Assembly (NCBI GenBank): GCA_900541395.1
Contig: UQJT01000003.1
Location: 1 to 64,000, forward strand
DNA length: 64,000 nt
DNA from: an uncultured Desulfovibrio sp.
GTDB lineage: Bacteria > Desulfobacterota > Desulfovibrionia > Desulfovibrionales > Desulfovibrionaceae
Direction of reading: 5' to 3'
The position numbers and the translations under genes were made by a program. The notes under the pieces were generated by a model. The model was not told the DNA's origin, did no database searches, and saw nothing but the letters and a program-made list of their open reading frames with translations. Positions 1 through 8,366 of the stretch are shown piece by piece. Each line of letters starts with the position of its first letter. The first letter of the stretch is position 1.

Positions 1-16
1 GCAAAGTCGGCAGCCT

Positions 17-45
17 CCGGCCGGGCTGGAGGCCCGGCCGGTCTT
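17..45. terminator. GC-rich hairpin at left edge
   Basis: A perfect 10-bp stem (17-26 with 32-41, loop TGGAG) is followed by GTCTTT on the plus strand. It sits just past the stop of the leftward Suf-like operon and probably ends a rightward gene lying outside the window, or acts in both directions. The U-tract is short. Confidence 0.5.
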
Positions 46-70
46 TCCGATAACGCATCGTTGTCGGAAG

Positions 71-988
71 CTATTTCAAAAAGCCTTCGATAATTTTTTC
101 TTCCGCTTCCCGTTCGGTCAGGCCCAGGGACATAAGTTTGATCAATTGCTCGCCGGCAATCTTGCCGATGGCGGCTTCGTGGATGAGCGAAGCGTCGATG
201 TGGTTGGCGGTCAGTTCGGGCATGGCTCCCACCACGCCGTTTTCCATGATGATGGCGTCGCACTCCGAGTGGCCCGTACAACGCGTATTGCCGTTGATGC
301 GCGAACGGAACATCTGGCGGGAACGGCCTTTCGCCACCGAGCGCGACACCAGATCCACCCCCGCCCCTTCGCCATCCAGATCGACGGTGAAGTCGGTTTC
401 CGCGATCTGGACGCCGTGGGTCATGATCTTTTCCTTGATCACCAGTCGAGCATCGGCCGCCAGACGCGCATCGGTCTTGCGGCGGGTGGAATCGACGCCG
501 CGGATCTGTTCGGTGATCATTTCCATGGAAGCGCCGGCGGCCAGTTCGATATGGGTCTGGGGGTCGATGATGCGCCGCCCGTTGCCGTCGCCCAGGCCGA
601 TATGTTTTTCCAGATAGAGCACATGGGCCCCTTCTTCAAGGAAGAAGCGGTGGATGCCATTGTGTCGGGCATCTTCCTCGCCGTCGGCATGCACCCCGCA
701 TCCGGCCACAATGGTCACATCCGCGCCTTTAGCCACATAAAAATCGTTGTAGACCAAGTCGTCCACGGCGGAATGCGTGACGCAGGCCGGAATGGCGACT
801 CGTTCGCCACGCGCACCCGAGTCGATGTGGATATCTATGCCGGGCTTGTCTTTTTTGGAAAGGATGCGGACATGCTCTGAATCCTGCCGCCCGGCGCATT
901 GCGAATCCTCACGAATATTGAAAGCGCCGGGGAATGCCCCATTCCAATCGGCGATAAGGCCGAGCATTTTTTCCGTCAAACTGTTCAT
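71..988 (-). CDS. SufB/SufD-family Fe-S scaffold protein (SmsB-like)
   Basis: This 305-residue protein belongs to the SufB/SufD beta-helix scaffold family that assembles Fe-S clusters with a SufC ATPase. The C-terminal half carries the recognisable SufBD core, with NTRCTGHSECDAII followed by the conserved stretch HEAAIGKIAGEQ near residues 230-285. It is much shorter than E. coli SufB (about 495 aa) or SufD (about 420 aa). It starts at an ATG overlapping the sufC stop by 4 bases (ATGA), so the two genes are translationally coupled. No sufS, sufU, sufA or second SufB/D gene is adjacent. The gene order ATPase-then-scaffold and the small size fit the minimal two-gene SUF-like (SMS) systems known from archaea and anaerobic bacteria. 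Scaffold identity is secure; assignment to the SMS class is inference. Confidence 0.88.
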   Translation of the reverse strand: MNSLTEKMLGLIADWNGAFPGAFNIREDSQCAGRQDSEHVRILSKKDKPGIDIHIDSGARGERVAIPACVTHSAVDDLVYNDFYVAKGADVTIVAGCGVHADGEEDARHNGIHRFFLEEGAHVLYLEKHIGLGDGNGRRIIDPQTHIELAAGASMEMITEQIRGVDSTRRKTDARLAADARLVIKEKIMTHGVQIAETDFTVDLDGEGAGVDLVSRSVAKGRSRQMFRSRINGNTRCTGHSECDAIIMENGVVGAMPELTANHIDASLIHEAAIGKIAGEQLIKLMSLGLTEREAEEKIIEGFLK

Positions 989-1740
989 AGGCTGCACTGC
1001 CTCCGTATTTCTCCGTCCTCGGGATGCGGACAGAAGCGACAGCCCGCGCCATCGGCCAGCAGGCCGGGCAGAATATCCTTGCCAGGACCGCGCGACACAA
1101 TTTCCCCATCGGCCAGCACCGCGATTTCGTCGGCAATTTCCAGAATGCGCTCCTGGTGGGATATGACGACCACCGATCCGGCCAGGGTTCTCTTGAGGGT
1201 TTTGAACACTTCGATGAGGTTGCCGAAGCTCCACAAATCTATGCCGGCTTCCGGCTCGTCGAATATGGTCAACCTGGCGCCGCGCGCGATAACCGTGGCG
1301 ATTTCGATGCGCTTGATTTCTCCCCCGGACAGGCTGGAGCCGATTTCGCGGTCCACGTAGTCGCGGGCGCACAGCCCCACATCGCGCAGATAATCGTATA
1401 GCTTGTCTTCCGACACCTGCCCCCCTGCCGCCAGGGTCAGAACGTCGCGCACGGTGAGCCCCTTGAACCGTACCGGCTGTTGGAAGGCGAACCCAATGCC
1501 CATACGGGCGCGCTCGGTAATACCGCGCTCGGTGATGTCCTCGCCGTCCAGCAGAATACGGCCCGTGTCCGGACGCAGAATGCCCGCGATGGTTTTGGCC
1601 AGCGTGGACTTGCCTCCGCCGTTGGGGCCGGTCAGTACCAGCAGACGACCGTCATCCACCCGCAGGTTGACGTTTTTCAAAATATCCCGATGGACACCCT
1701 CGTTATCGGCGCCCACCGAGAGGTTCCGCAATTCCAGCAT
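985..1740 (-). CDS. sufC: SufC-type ABC ATPase for Fe-S cluster assembly
   Basis: The 251-residue product is a cytosolic, non-transport ABC ATPase of the SufC family, which drives conformational change in a SufB/D scaffold. Visible motifs are Walker A GPNGGGKST (about residue 35), signature LSGGE, Walker B LTIFDEPEAGID and the switch histidine in VVVISHQ. I chose the ATG at 1740 because the protein then begins MLELRNLSV, as SufC proteins do, with AAGGGG upstream; a start at 1773 would add 11 residues. The C-terminus has three cysteines (CRFC and a final RQCSL) beyond the usual ATPase fold, which is unusual and could bind metal. The gene overlaps the scaffold gene downstream by 4 bases. Confidence 0.92.
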   Translation of the reverse strand: MLELRNLSVGADNEGVHRDILKNVNLRVDDGRLLVLTGPNGGGKSTLAKTIAGILRPDTGRILLDGEDITERGITERARMGIGFAFQQPVRFKGLTVRDVLTLAAGGQVSEDKLYDYLRDVGLCARDYVDREIGSSLSGGEIKRIEIATVIARGARLTIFDEPEAGIDLWSFGNLIEVFKTLKRTLAGSVVVISHQERILEIADEIAVLADGEIVSRGPGKDILPGLLADGAGCRFCPHPEDGEIRRQCSL

Positions 1741-1914
1741 GGGATGTTCCCCTTCAGCCGGTTCAACCGGCATGGCGTTCTCAAAAGCTCCGCTGTGAAT
1801 ATAATGTTTCCCGGGCAAATGACAAATACTTCAAGAGACTGTCGCGCGTGTTTTTCTCTCAGAGGCGGCCATTCCGTCAAGCGCGCGGCAGCCGTTTTTT
1901 TTTGCCGTTTCGGC

Positions 1915-2391
1915 TTATTCGTGATGGTAAGGGGTGTTGCGTAATAGGGACTCCGCCCTGTATAGTTGCTCAAGCAACAGCACCCGAGCCAGTTCATGGG
2001 GCAGGGTCTGGGCTCCGAAAGCGACCATGTGGCGGGCCCGCGCCCGCACGGCGTCGTCCAGGCCGAAGGGGCCGCCCACCACGAAACAGGGGCGGCGCGT
2101 GGCGTCGGCGGACAGCTCGTCCAGCCAGCGCGCGAAATCGCGCGAAGTGCGGGTAACACCGCGCTCGTCCAGGCAAATGACAATATCGCCGGGAACGAGA
2201 ACGCGCAGGATATTTTTGCCCTCTTCCAGGGTCTTACGTGCCGGGGGCAGGGCCGGGTCGGCATCGCGGACGACGGTTTCCGTCACCGCGCGCCAACGGG
2301 CAAGGCGTTCCAGGTAGTGGGCCGCGGCATCGCGCCAGAATGCGGCTCGAGGACGGCCCACAACGATAAGACGTAACGGTTTGAGGCTCAT
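1915..2391 (-). CDS. rlmH: 23S rRNA pseudouridine-1915 N3-methyltransferase RlmH
   Basis: RlmH is a SPOUT-class enzyme that uses S-adenosylmethionine to methylate pseudouridine 1915 in helix 69 of 23S rRNA, acting on assembled 70S ribosomes. The 158-residue length matches the family. The family signature is clear: LDERG in the middle, then VVGGPFGLDD, which forms the SAM-binding knot, and the C-terminal HELARVLLLEQLYRA. It starts 44 bases from the divergent tsaC gene, so the two share a very short control region. Reading continues leftward toward sufC across 174 bases without a clear terminator. Confidence 0.95.
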   Translation of the reverse strand: MSLKPLRLIVVGRPRAAFWRDAAAHYLERLARWRAVTETVVRDADPALPPARKTLEEGKNILRVLVPGDIVICLDERGVTRTSRDFARWLDELSADATRRPCFVVGGPFGLDDAVRARARHMVAFGAQTLPHELARVLLLEQLYRAESLLRNTPYHHE

Positions 2392-2435
2392 GATGCGGAC
2401 AAGCTAACCCGCACGAGCCACGGAGGCAAGGCCAC

Positions 2436-3071
2436 ATGCGGCAGATATCGATGCAGGAAGCGGCGGCCCGCCTGAAAAGCGGGGGCCTTCTGCTCTACCC
2501 CACGGAAACGTTTTTCGGCATAGGTTGCCGCGTCAGTGACGACGACGCCATCGCCCGCGTGTTCCAGGTCAAACGTCGATTGTTCGCCATGCCTCTGCCC
2601 GTCATTCTGGCGGATGCGGGGCAATTGCCCCTGGTGGCGCAGGTGGCGCCCGCGCTGGCGGAGGATGTGGCCCGACTTGAACGCGCTTTCTGGCCCGGCC
2701 CGTTATCGCTTATTCTGCCCGCACGTATGCACATTTCCCCCTTGCTGACCGGGGGTACCGGCAACATAGCCGTACGCGTCAGCCCTCACCCGGTACCGTG
2801 TGAACTGGCCACTCTGGTCGGTGAGCCCATTGTAGCCAGCAGCGCCAATATCAGCGGCCATCCAGCGGTTACCCGGGCCGAAGCTCTGGACGCCGAACTG
2901 GTGCAAGCCGTGGGCGCTGTGCTGGATACGGGACCCGAACCGACCGGGGGCGAGCCTTCCACGCTGGTGGAGCCGTTGGGGAATGGTCGTCTGCATGTGC
3001 GCCGCTCAGGGGCCGTCCATAACGATCGCCTGAGAGCAGCCGGTTTCGAGCCGGAATCCGGTATCGCCTGA
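2436..3071 (+). CDS. tsaC: L-threonylcarbamoyladenylate synthase (TsaC/Sua5/YrdC)
   Basis: This enzyme makes threonylcarbamoyl-AMP from threonine, bicarbonate and ATP, the first step of t6A37 tRNA modification. The 211-residue protein shows the YrdC fold signatures: YPTETFFGIGC at the N-terminus, the basic KRR loop near residue 47, SSANISG and PSTLV. It lacks the C-terminal Sua5 domain, so it is the short TsaC type, with a modest tail after the core. A GGAGG ribosome site lies 9 bases before the ATG. The product of the pathway is later methylthiolated by the MtaB-type enzyme encoded at 13.6-15.0 kb in the same window. Confidence 0.94.
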   Translation: MRQISMQEAAARLKSGGLLLYPTETFFGIGCRVSDDDAIARVFQVKRRLFAMPLPVILADAGQLPLVAQVAPALAEDVARLERAFWPGPLSLILPARMHISPLLTGGTGNIAVRVSPHPVPCELATLVGEPIVASSANISGHPAVTRAEALDAELVQAVGAVLDTGPEPTGGEPSTLVEPLGNGRLHVRRSGAVHNDRLRAAGFEPESGIA

Positions 3072-3110
3072 GGGGCCATGCTTGTTTTTTCCTCCGGAGG
3101 AGCCAACCCT

Positions 3111-3611
3111 ATGAAAAAAAGCGTGCTCTGCCCCCAATGCGGGGCTGAAGTGAGCAAGTATCGCAATCCTTTTCCCACAGCCGACGTAATCATCTACCAT
3201 CCCGGGCGGGGCATCGTGCTGGTAAAGCGCGGCCACGCTCCCCTGGGGATGGCTCTGCCCGGCGGCTTTGTGGAGGAGGGCGAAACCGTGGAACAGGCCG
3301 CCGTACGCGAAATGCGCGAGGAAACGGGCCTTGACGTGGAACTTGCGGGTATTCTCGGCGTTTACTCTGCCCCAAACCGCGATCCTCGCTTCCATACCAT
3401 GACCGTCACCTTTGTGGGACAGGCGGCAGACCCCGACGCCTTAAACGCCGGCGATGACGCGGCGGAAGCCGCTTTTTATCCTCTGGACGCTCTGCCAGGC
3501 CCTCTCTGCTTCGATCACGCCCGGGCCGTGGACCACTTTCGTCAATACCTGACGGGCCGGCGACCGCTTCTGCCCTGTTCCGAACCCCTGCCCTATCGCA
3601 TACCTTCCTGA
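3111..3611 (+). CDS. Nudix hydrolase
   Basis: A 166-residue Nudix-family hydrolase that should cleave a nucleoside-diphosphate derivative. The Nudix box is intact: GGFVEEGETVEQAAVREMREE fits GX5EX7REUXEEXGU. The N-terminus carries CPQC and a nearby polar stretch resembling the half zinc site seen in NADH pyrophosphatase-like Nudix proteins, but a second CxxC is absent. The start at 3111 is chosen because GGAGG sits at 3096-3100, 10 bases upstream; the in-frame ATG at 3078 has no ribosome site. Substrate cannot be named from sequence; ADP-ribose or NADH-type substrates are possible. Confidence 0.88.
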   Translation: MKKSVLCPQCGAEVSKYRNPFPTADVIIYHPGRGIVLVKRGHAPLGMALPGGFVEEGETVEQAAVREMREETGLDVELAGILGVYSAPNRDPRFHTMTVTFVGQAADPDALNAGDDAAEAAFYPLDALPGPLCFDHARAVDHFRQYLTGRRPLLPCSEPLPYRIPS

Positions 3612-3655
3612 GCAGAAAGCGGAATTTATTACCCCCGCCAAGGGACTGACTCCGT

Positions 3656-3674
3656 CCCCCCCCCAAAAAAAAAA
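3656..3674 (+). repeat. Homopolymer tract C9 A10
   Basis: Nine C residues are followed directly by ten A residues in the 219-base gap between the Nudix gene and the next gene. A small GGGAC/GTCCC hairpin precedes it. Such tracts are prone to slippage, though here no coding frame is affected. Confidence 0.9.
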
Positions 3675-3830
3675 GCGAAAGTCGACGTCGCGCGGGGCCT
3701 GTCGGGACTTTTCGGAATCTCTCTTGAGAATATCTTGAGTTTTTGGCGAATTCCATGTACAGGAGAAGGGCATACGCCATCAGGACAGACACCTGGGCCA
3801 GGACCTTCGGGCACCAACAAGGAACGCCGC

Positions 3831-4253
3831 ATGCCACAAGTCGCCGCGCGCATAAACGATGAACAGGAAAAGTGGCTCAAGGACTATTTCCGCACCAAGA
3901 GCGCCGGCGCGGAATTCATCCTGCCCTGGGCCGTGGACACCTTCTTCCGGGCCATCAATTCATTGAAAGCCATGTTTACCGGCCCGGAGTTGAAGACCAT
4001 CGTCGAGGCCCACAAAGACATGCGCCTTATGCCGGATCACACCCGCCTTTCCTACCTCATGTTGCGAGTCATGGACGCGTGTGACACCAATAACCTGCAT
4101 GTGCGGCACGGCGCCAGCCGTTCCAGTCTGGAAGCCAAACTGAAACGGTTGGACGATACCCAGGCCACAGCCCTCATGGTATGGGCCTCGGCGTTCTGGG
4201 TCAGCCGCAATTGCTCGGCGGAAAATCTGGATGAATACATCAAGGCCTATTGA
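3831..4253 (+). CDS. Conserved hypothetical helical protein
   Basis: I do not recognise this 140-residue protein. It is predicted soluble and almost entirely alpha-helical, with no signal peptide, membrane segment or metal-binding cysteines (only isolated cysteines near the middle and the C-terminus). The ATG at 3831 is preceded by AAGGAA at a normal distance, and the gene is followed by its own strong terminator, so it is a single-gene transcription unit. A longer in-frame start at 3735 gives a proline/glycine-rich extension that looks non-coding. Coding base usage and the clean terminator argue that it is real. Confidence 0.75.
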   Translation: MPQVAARINDEQEKWLKDYFRTKSAGAEFILPWAVDTFFRAINSLKAMFTGPELKTIVEAHKDMRLMPDHTRLSYLMLRVMDACDTNNLHVRHGASRSSLEAKLKRLDDTQATALMVWASAFWVSRNCSAENLDEYIKAY

Positions 4254-4275
4254 GGGTCAAAACGCTGAAAACAGC

Positions 4276-4321
4276 AAAGGGGCGGCGGGCGTAAGGCTTG
4301 CGGCCCCTTTGTTCGTTTTTT
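4276..4321 (+). terminator. Rho-independent terminator
   Basis: Stem AAAGGGGC (4276-4283) pairs with GCCCCTTT (4303-4310) and is followed by GTTCGTTTTTT. It ends the hypothetical gene at 3831-4253, immediately before the ribosome site of the next gene. Confidence 0.85.
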
Positions 4322-4331
4322 GAGGTATCGC

Positions 4332-5531
4332 ATGGCGGGATATGTCCGCAACCGCATGTTTTTTTCCATCAGCACCCTGGCTATGCTGGGGGTCGGAGCC
4401 TATGTTTCATATCGCCTGGTCTTCGCTCTTAATCTGCCTTTGTGGCTGAGCGCCGCGCTGACCCTATTCATTTTGCTGATTTCCCAAACTATTTCCGTCA
4501 TGCGCCTGATTATTGTCGCGGCGCCGGGCGTATCGTTCAATTGGCTGCGGGTGGGGGGCTACATTTCCGCCCTGTTCATGACCCTGGTCAGCCTGGTCGT
4601 TATCCGCGATATTATCCTGTTCATCCTGTGGGTTGCGATGCGCGTGCTCCGTGTGACCGGAGCGGGCGCGCTTGCAACCTGGCTCAACGCGCCGCTCATG
4701 GATGCCATACTGTTGGGAGGCAGCGTATTTGCAGCCGCCTTTTTTATGTGGAGTGCCCTGCGGGTGCCGCGCATTCACGAGTTGGAAATTCCCATGAAGA
4801 CGCTGCCGCCGGAGCTTGACGGGCTGCGTATTGCCCAACTCAGCGATTTGCATGTGGGGTCCACATTCGATGCTTTGTGGCTGCGCGAGGTTGTGGAACG
4901 CACCAACGCTATGGCCCCGGACTTCGTGCTGATCACCGGCGATCTGGTGGACGGCAGGCCCGCCGTGATGGGCGAGGACATGAAACTGCTCAGCAAACTG
5001 AAGGCCAAATACGGCGTGTTGATTATCGTGGGCAATCACGAATATTATTCGGGCGTCATGCCCTGGGTGCGGACCTGGCGTCGACAGGGGCTGACCGTGC
5101 TGCTCAACGAGCATCGTGTATTTATGATCAACGGTGTGCCCTTGGTCATCGCCGGAGTGGCCGATCCCAATGCCGCGCGCTTTCCCGGGCTGGTGCCGCC
5201 TGATCCCGTGGCGGCTCGAGCCGGCGCTCCCCAGGCATTCAGCATCCTGATGGCCCATCAACCCAAAGATGCGGCCTTGCATGCCGCCCTGGGCTACAAC
5301 CTGCAATTGTCCGGCCACACCCACGGCGGTCAGTATTTTTTCATGTTTCCCCTGGTTTCCTGGTTGAACAAGGGGTACCGCTCCGGTCTCTACGACGTGC
5401 ACGGTATGAAGTTGTATGTCAGCCCCGGCACCGGCCTTTGGGGATACGTTCCCATGCGCGTGGGCTCCCCCTCGGAAATCACTATCCTGAACTTGACCCG
5501 TCCCCGGCCTGTTGGCGTTCGTCGCTCGTGA
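4332..5531 (+). CDS. Membrane-anchored metallophosphoesterase
   Basis: The 399-residue protein has an N-terminal part with about four hydrophobic segments (roughly residues 10-150) and a C-terminal calcineurin-like phosphoesterase domain facing one side of the inner membrane. The domain carries the dinuclear-metal motifs in order: AQLSDLHVG, ITGDLVDG, IVGNHEYYSG, MAHQP and LSGHTHGGQ. It resembles the YkuE/YaeI group, some of which act on lipid phosphates, but its substrate is unknown. The ATG at 4332 has GAGG seven bases upstream; that site partly overlaps the U-tract of the preceding terminator, which is unusually compact. Confidence 0.9.
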   Translation: MAGYVRNRMFFSISTLAMLGVGAYVSYRLVFALNLPLWLSAALTLFILLISQTISVMRLIIVAAPGVSFNWLRVGGYISALFMTLVSLVVIRDIILFILWVAMRVLRVTGAGALATWLNAPLMDAILLGGSVFAAAFFMWSALRVPRIHELEIPMKTLPPELDGLRIAQLSDLHVGSTFDALWLREVVERTNAMAPDFVLITGDLVDGRPAVMGEDMKLLSKLKAKYGVLIIVGNHEYYSGVMPWVRTWRRQGLTVLLNEHRVFMINGVPLVIAGVADPNAARFPGLVPPDPVAARAGAPQAFSILMAHQPKDAALHAALGYNLQLSGHTHGGQYFFMFPLVSWLNKGYRSGLYDVHGMKLYVSPGTGLWGYVPMRVGSPSEITILNLTRPRPVGVRRS

Positions 5532-5565
5532 GCATGCTCGGCATGTCCCCCCCTTTTGCGAGCAA

Positions 5566-5600
5566 GAGCCCACCCACACAATATGCACGCGGGTGGGCTC
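5566..5600. repeat. 10-bp inverted repeat between convergent genes
   Basis: GAGCCCACCC (5566-5575) pairs perfectly with GGGTGGGCTC (5591-5600) around a 15-base loop. There is no U-tract on either strand. It lies between the convergent metallophosphoesterase and ettA genes and may be a weak bidirectional terminator or mRNA end-stabiliser. Confidence 0.6.
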
Positions 5601-5696
5601 CATGAAGAATCAAAGCTATCGAGCCGGTCGCTCCGTCGTTCGGCAATTACGGCCGATAACGGATATATCGGCGGCGCAATATGTGACCGACACGGC

Positions 5697-7379
5697 TCAG
5701 CGGGTAAGCTTGCGGAACTTCATGCGGTGCGGCGTGTCGGCGTCTTTGCCAAGACGCTTGCGCCGGTCTTCCTCATATTCGCTGTAGTTGCCTTCGAAGA
5801 AGGCCACTTCCCCTTCATCCTCGAAGGCGAGAATATGGGTGGCAATACGGTCCAGAAACCAGCGATCATGGCTGACCACCAGCACGCAGCCCGCAAAATT
5901 TTCCAGGGCGTCTTCCAGTGCGCGCATGGTGTTGACGTCGATGTCGTTGGTAGGTTCGTCCAACAGCAACACGTTGGCCCCGGATTTGAGCATGCGGGCC
6001 AGGTGTACGCGATTACGTTCGCCGCCGGACAGGACGTCCACCTTCTTTTGCTGATCGGCTCCCATAAAATTGAAACGGGAGCAATAGGCGCGGGCGTTGA
6101 TTTCACGCCCGCCCAGCTTGATGACGTCGTACCCTTCACTCAGAATTTCGTATACCGTCTTGCCCGGGGTCAACGAATCGCGCCCCTGGTCCACGTAGGC
6201 GAAACGGACGGTTTCCCCCACTACCAGTTGCCCATCGTCGGGTTGCTCCCCGCCGGTCAACATCCGGAACAACGTGGTTTTACCCGCGCCGTTGGGACCT
6301 ATAATACCCACAATGGCGCCGGGTTGCACAATGAACTCGGCCTTATCCATGAGCACTTTGTCGCCCATGACTTTGGACAGTCCGTGGGCTTCGATGACGG
6401 TTTTACCCAGGCGCGGTCCGGGTGGAATATAAATTTCGAGATCAGGGGCCAAACGTTCGCTCTCATGGCTGAGCATGGCCTCGTAAGCGTTGATGCGGGC
6501 TTTGCCTTTGGCGTGCCGCCCCTTGGGCGACATTTTAATCCATTCCAGTTCGCGGGCCAGGGTCTTGCGGCGTTCGGCGTCGGCTTTTTCCTCCAGGGCC
6601 AAGCGTTTTTCTTTTTGCTCCAGCCAGGACGAATAGTTGCCCTTCCACGGAATACCGCGCCCGCGGTCCAGTTCCAGTATCCAGCCCGCCACATTGTCCA
6701 GAAAATAGCGGTCGTGAGTGACGGCGATGACCGTACCCAAAAAATTCTGAAGATAGCGTTCAAGCCAAGCCACGGACTCGGCGTCAAGATGGTTGGTGGG
6801 TTCGTCGAGCAGCAGAATATCGGGGTTCTGGAGCAAGAGGCGGCATAAAGCCACACGACGACGCTCGCCCCCGGAAATAACGGATACGGGGGTGTCGCCG
6901 GGGGGACAACGCAAAGCGTCCATGGCCATTTCGAGGCGGGCGTCCAAATCCCAGGCGTTGGCCGCGTCCATGCGCTCCTGCACTTTGCCCTGGCGCTCGA
7001 TAAGAGCGTCCATTTCATCCGCTTCCATGGGCTCGGCGAAGCGGGCGTTGATATCGTTGAATTCGCGGATCAGGTCCACGACATCCTGTACGCCTTCTTC
7101 CACCACCTCGCGCACAGTGCGGGTTTCATCCACCAGCGGCTCTTGCTCCAGATAACCGATGCTGTACCCCGGTGCCACCACGATGTCGCCGTCAAAAGCT
7201 TTGTCCACTCCGGCCATGATTTTGAGCAGAGAGGATTTACCCGCTCCGTTGAGCCCCAGGACGCCGATTTTCGCGCCGTAAAAATAACCGAGGGATATAT
7301 CCTTGAGGACTTCCCGCTGCCCGTGACGCTTGGTCACGCGATTCATGGAATAAATGACTTTATCCGGTTCGTTGCTCAT
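5697..7379 (-). CDS. ettA: Energy-dependent translational throttle protein EttA (ABC-F)
   Basis: EttA is an ABC-F ATPase that binds the ribosomal E site and gates entry into elongation according to the ATP/ADP ratio. The 560-residue protein has two ABC domains separated by the charged PtIM linker (around residues 240-310). Domain 1 shows GLNGAGKSS, SGGERRRVALCR and LLLDEPTNHLD; domain 2 shows GPNGAGKTT, LSGGERNRVHLAR and LLLDEPTNDID. There are no membrane segments. I chose the ATG at 7379 (MSNEPDKV), which matches the family start; upstream in-frame sequence is not conserved-looking. It is divergent from greA. Confidence 0.95.
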   Translation of the reverse strand: MSNEPDKVIYSMNRVTKRHGQREVLKDISLGYFYGAKIGVLGLNGAGKSSLLKIMAGVDKAFDGDIVVAPGYSIGYLEQEPLVDETRTVREVVEEGVQDVVDLIREFNDINARFAEPMEADEMDALIERQGKVQERMDAANAWDLDARLEMAMDALRCPPGDTPVSVISGGERRRVALCRLLLQNPDILLLDEPTNHLDAESVAWLERYLQNFLGTVIAVTHDRYFLDNVAGWILELDRGRGIPWKGNYSSWLEQKEKRLALEEKADAERRKTLARELEWIKMSPKGRHAKGKARINAYEAMLSHESERLAPDLEIYIPPGPRLGKTVIEAHGLSKVMGDKVLMDKAEFIVQPGAIVGIIGPNGAGKTTLFRMLTGGEQPDDGQLVVGETVRFAYVDQGRDSLTPGKTVYEILSEGYDVIKLGGREINARAYCSRFNFMGADQQKKVDVLSGGERNRVHLARMLKSGANVLLLDEPTNDIDVNTMRALEDALENFAGCVLVVSHDRWFLDRIATHILAFEDEGEVAFFEGNYSEYEEDRRKRLGKDADTPHRMKFRKLTR

Positions 7380-7690
7380 ATACGTTTCTTCAGGGTTGAG
7401 GGTGCGTATGCCTCGTCTTGCCCCACCGAAAAGCCGGGCAAGGTGGCGTATGGTATGGCAGATGCCTTTACTTTGTCCAGCCATAAAGCTCTGCGGCGTT
7501 TTCCAGAGCGGTCTGCCGGGCTCCGCCTGGTATTTTCACCAATCTCCTTGACCTCTGCGGATAAAAACGCTAGCCTGAATTTTCAGGAAATATCGACGCC
7601 CGCTTCTCGCAGCCCAAGGCACCGTCCCCGGAGGCTTTCCAGAGGTTGGGCATCTTTTTTTTTGTATTTCACTATGTCGAGGAACACGTC
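7380..7690. other. Divergent control region ettA/greA
   Basis: This 311-base gap separates ettA (leftward) from greA (rightward). Apart from the greA promoter candidate at 7548-7576 and a short CTGAATTTTCAG palindrome at its 3' side, I see no gene, repeat or structured RNA here. Confidence 0.6.
7548..7576 (+). promoter_or_regulatory. Candidate sigma-70 promoter for greA
   Basis: TTGACC (7548-7553) and TAGCCT (7571-7576) are separated by exactly 17 bases. The -35 box is near consensus, the -10 box is weak. The predicted leader before greA is about 108 bases. Confidence 0.4.
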
Positions 7691-8170
7691 ATGAGCACTC
7701 CCATTTCCGTCCAGGGCTACCAGAAGCTTGAGCAGGAACTTGATCGGTTGAAAAAGGAACGGCCCGCCGTTATCCAGGCCATCAAGGAAGCCCGCGAGGA
7801 AGGTGACCTCAAGGAAAATGCCGGATACGACGCCGCCCGCGAACGCCAGGGCTTTCTGGAGGCGCGCATCGCTTATATCGAAAGCCAGTTGCCGCAATAT
7901 AACGTTATCGATCTGGATACATTGCACAGCGACAAAGTCATTTTCGGAGCCACCGTCCATGTGGAGGATATCGACTCCGGCGAGGAAAAGCAGTTCACTC
8001 TGCTGGGGCCGGATGAGGCCGATTACGCCAACGGTTCGATTTCCATCAATTCGCCTGTGGGCAAAGCCCTTCTGGGCCACGCGGTCGGCGATGAGGTGAC
8101 CATCGACATCCCCAAAGGGCGAGTCACCTACGAAATCACCAACATAGAATTCCACGGCGTACGCGACTGA
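7691..8170 (+). CDS. greA: Transcription elongation factor GreA
   Basis: GreA enters the RNA polymerase secondary channel and stimulates cleavage of backtracked RNA. The 159-residue length is typical. The N-terminal coiled coil carries the tip motif with acidic residues (EEGDLKENAGYDAAR), followed by the C-terminal FKBP-like domain ending in GRVTYEITNIEF. The ATG at 7691 has GAGG nine bases upstream; an in-frame ATG at 7646 has no ribosome site. It is monocistronic, with a strong terminator 34 bases after the stop. Confidence 0.96.
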   Translation: MSTPISVQGYQKLEQELDRLKKERPAVIQAIKEAREEGDLKENAGYDAARERQGFLEARIAYIESQLPQYNVIDLDTLHSDKVIFGATVHVEDIDSGEEKQFTLLGPDEADYANGSISINSPVGKALLGHAVGDEVTIDIPKGRVTYEITNIEFHGVRD

Positions 8171-8203
8171 CGCAGACCGCAAGCTCGGCTTTTTGCCTGT
8201 TTA

Positions 8204-8239
8204 CCCGAGGGGCGGCCATTCCGGCCCTCGGGTTCTTTT
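8204..8239 (+). terminator. greA terminator
   Basis: CCCGAGGG (8204-8211) pairs with CCCTCGGG (8225-8232) and is followed by TTCTTTT. Confidence 0.85.
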
Positions 8240-8366
8240 GTGACGCGGCCTGTGCACCTGAACGATGTCAGCGCATGAAGCGCGGCAGGCCACACGCGGA
8301 AATCAACATCCAAGGCAGTACCGTACCTCGTGCCAAACGGTTTTGGCGGGCACGGAAAGCAGGCGG

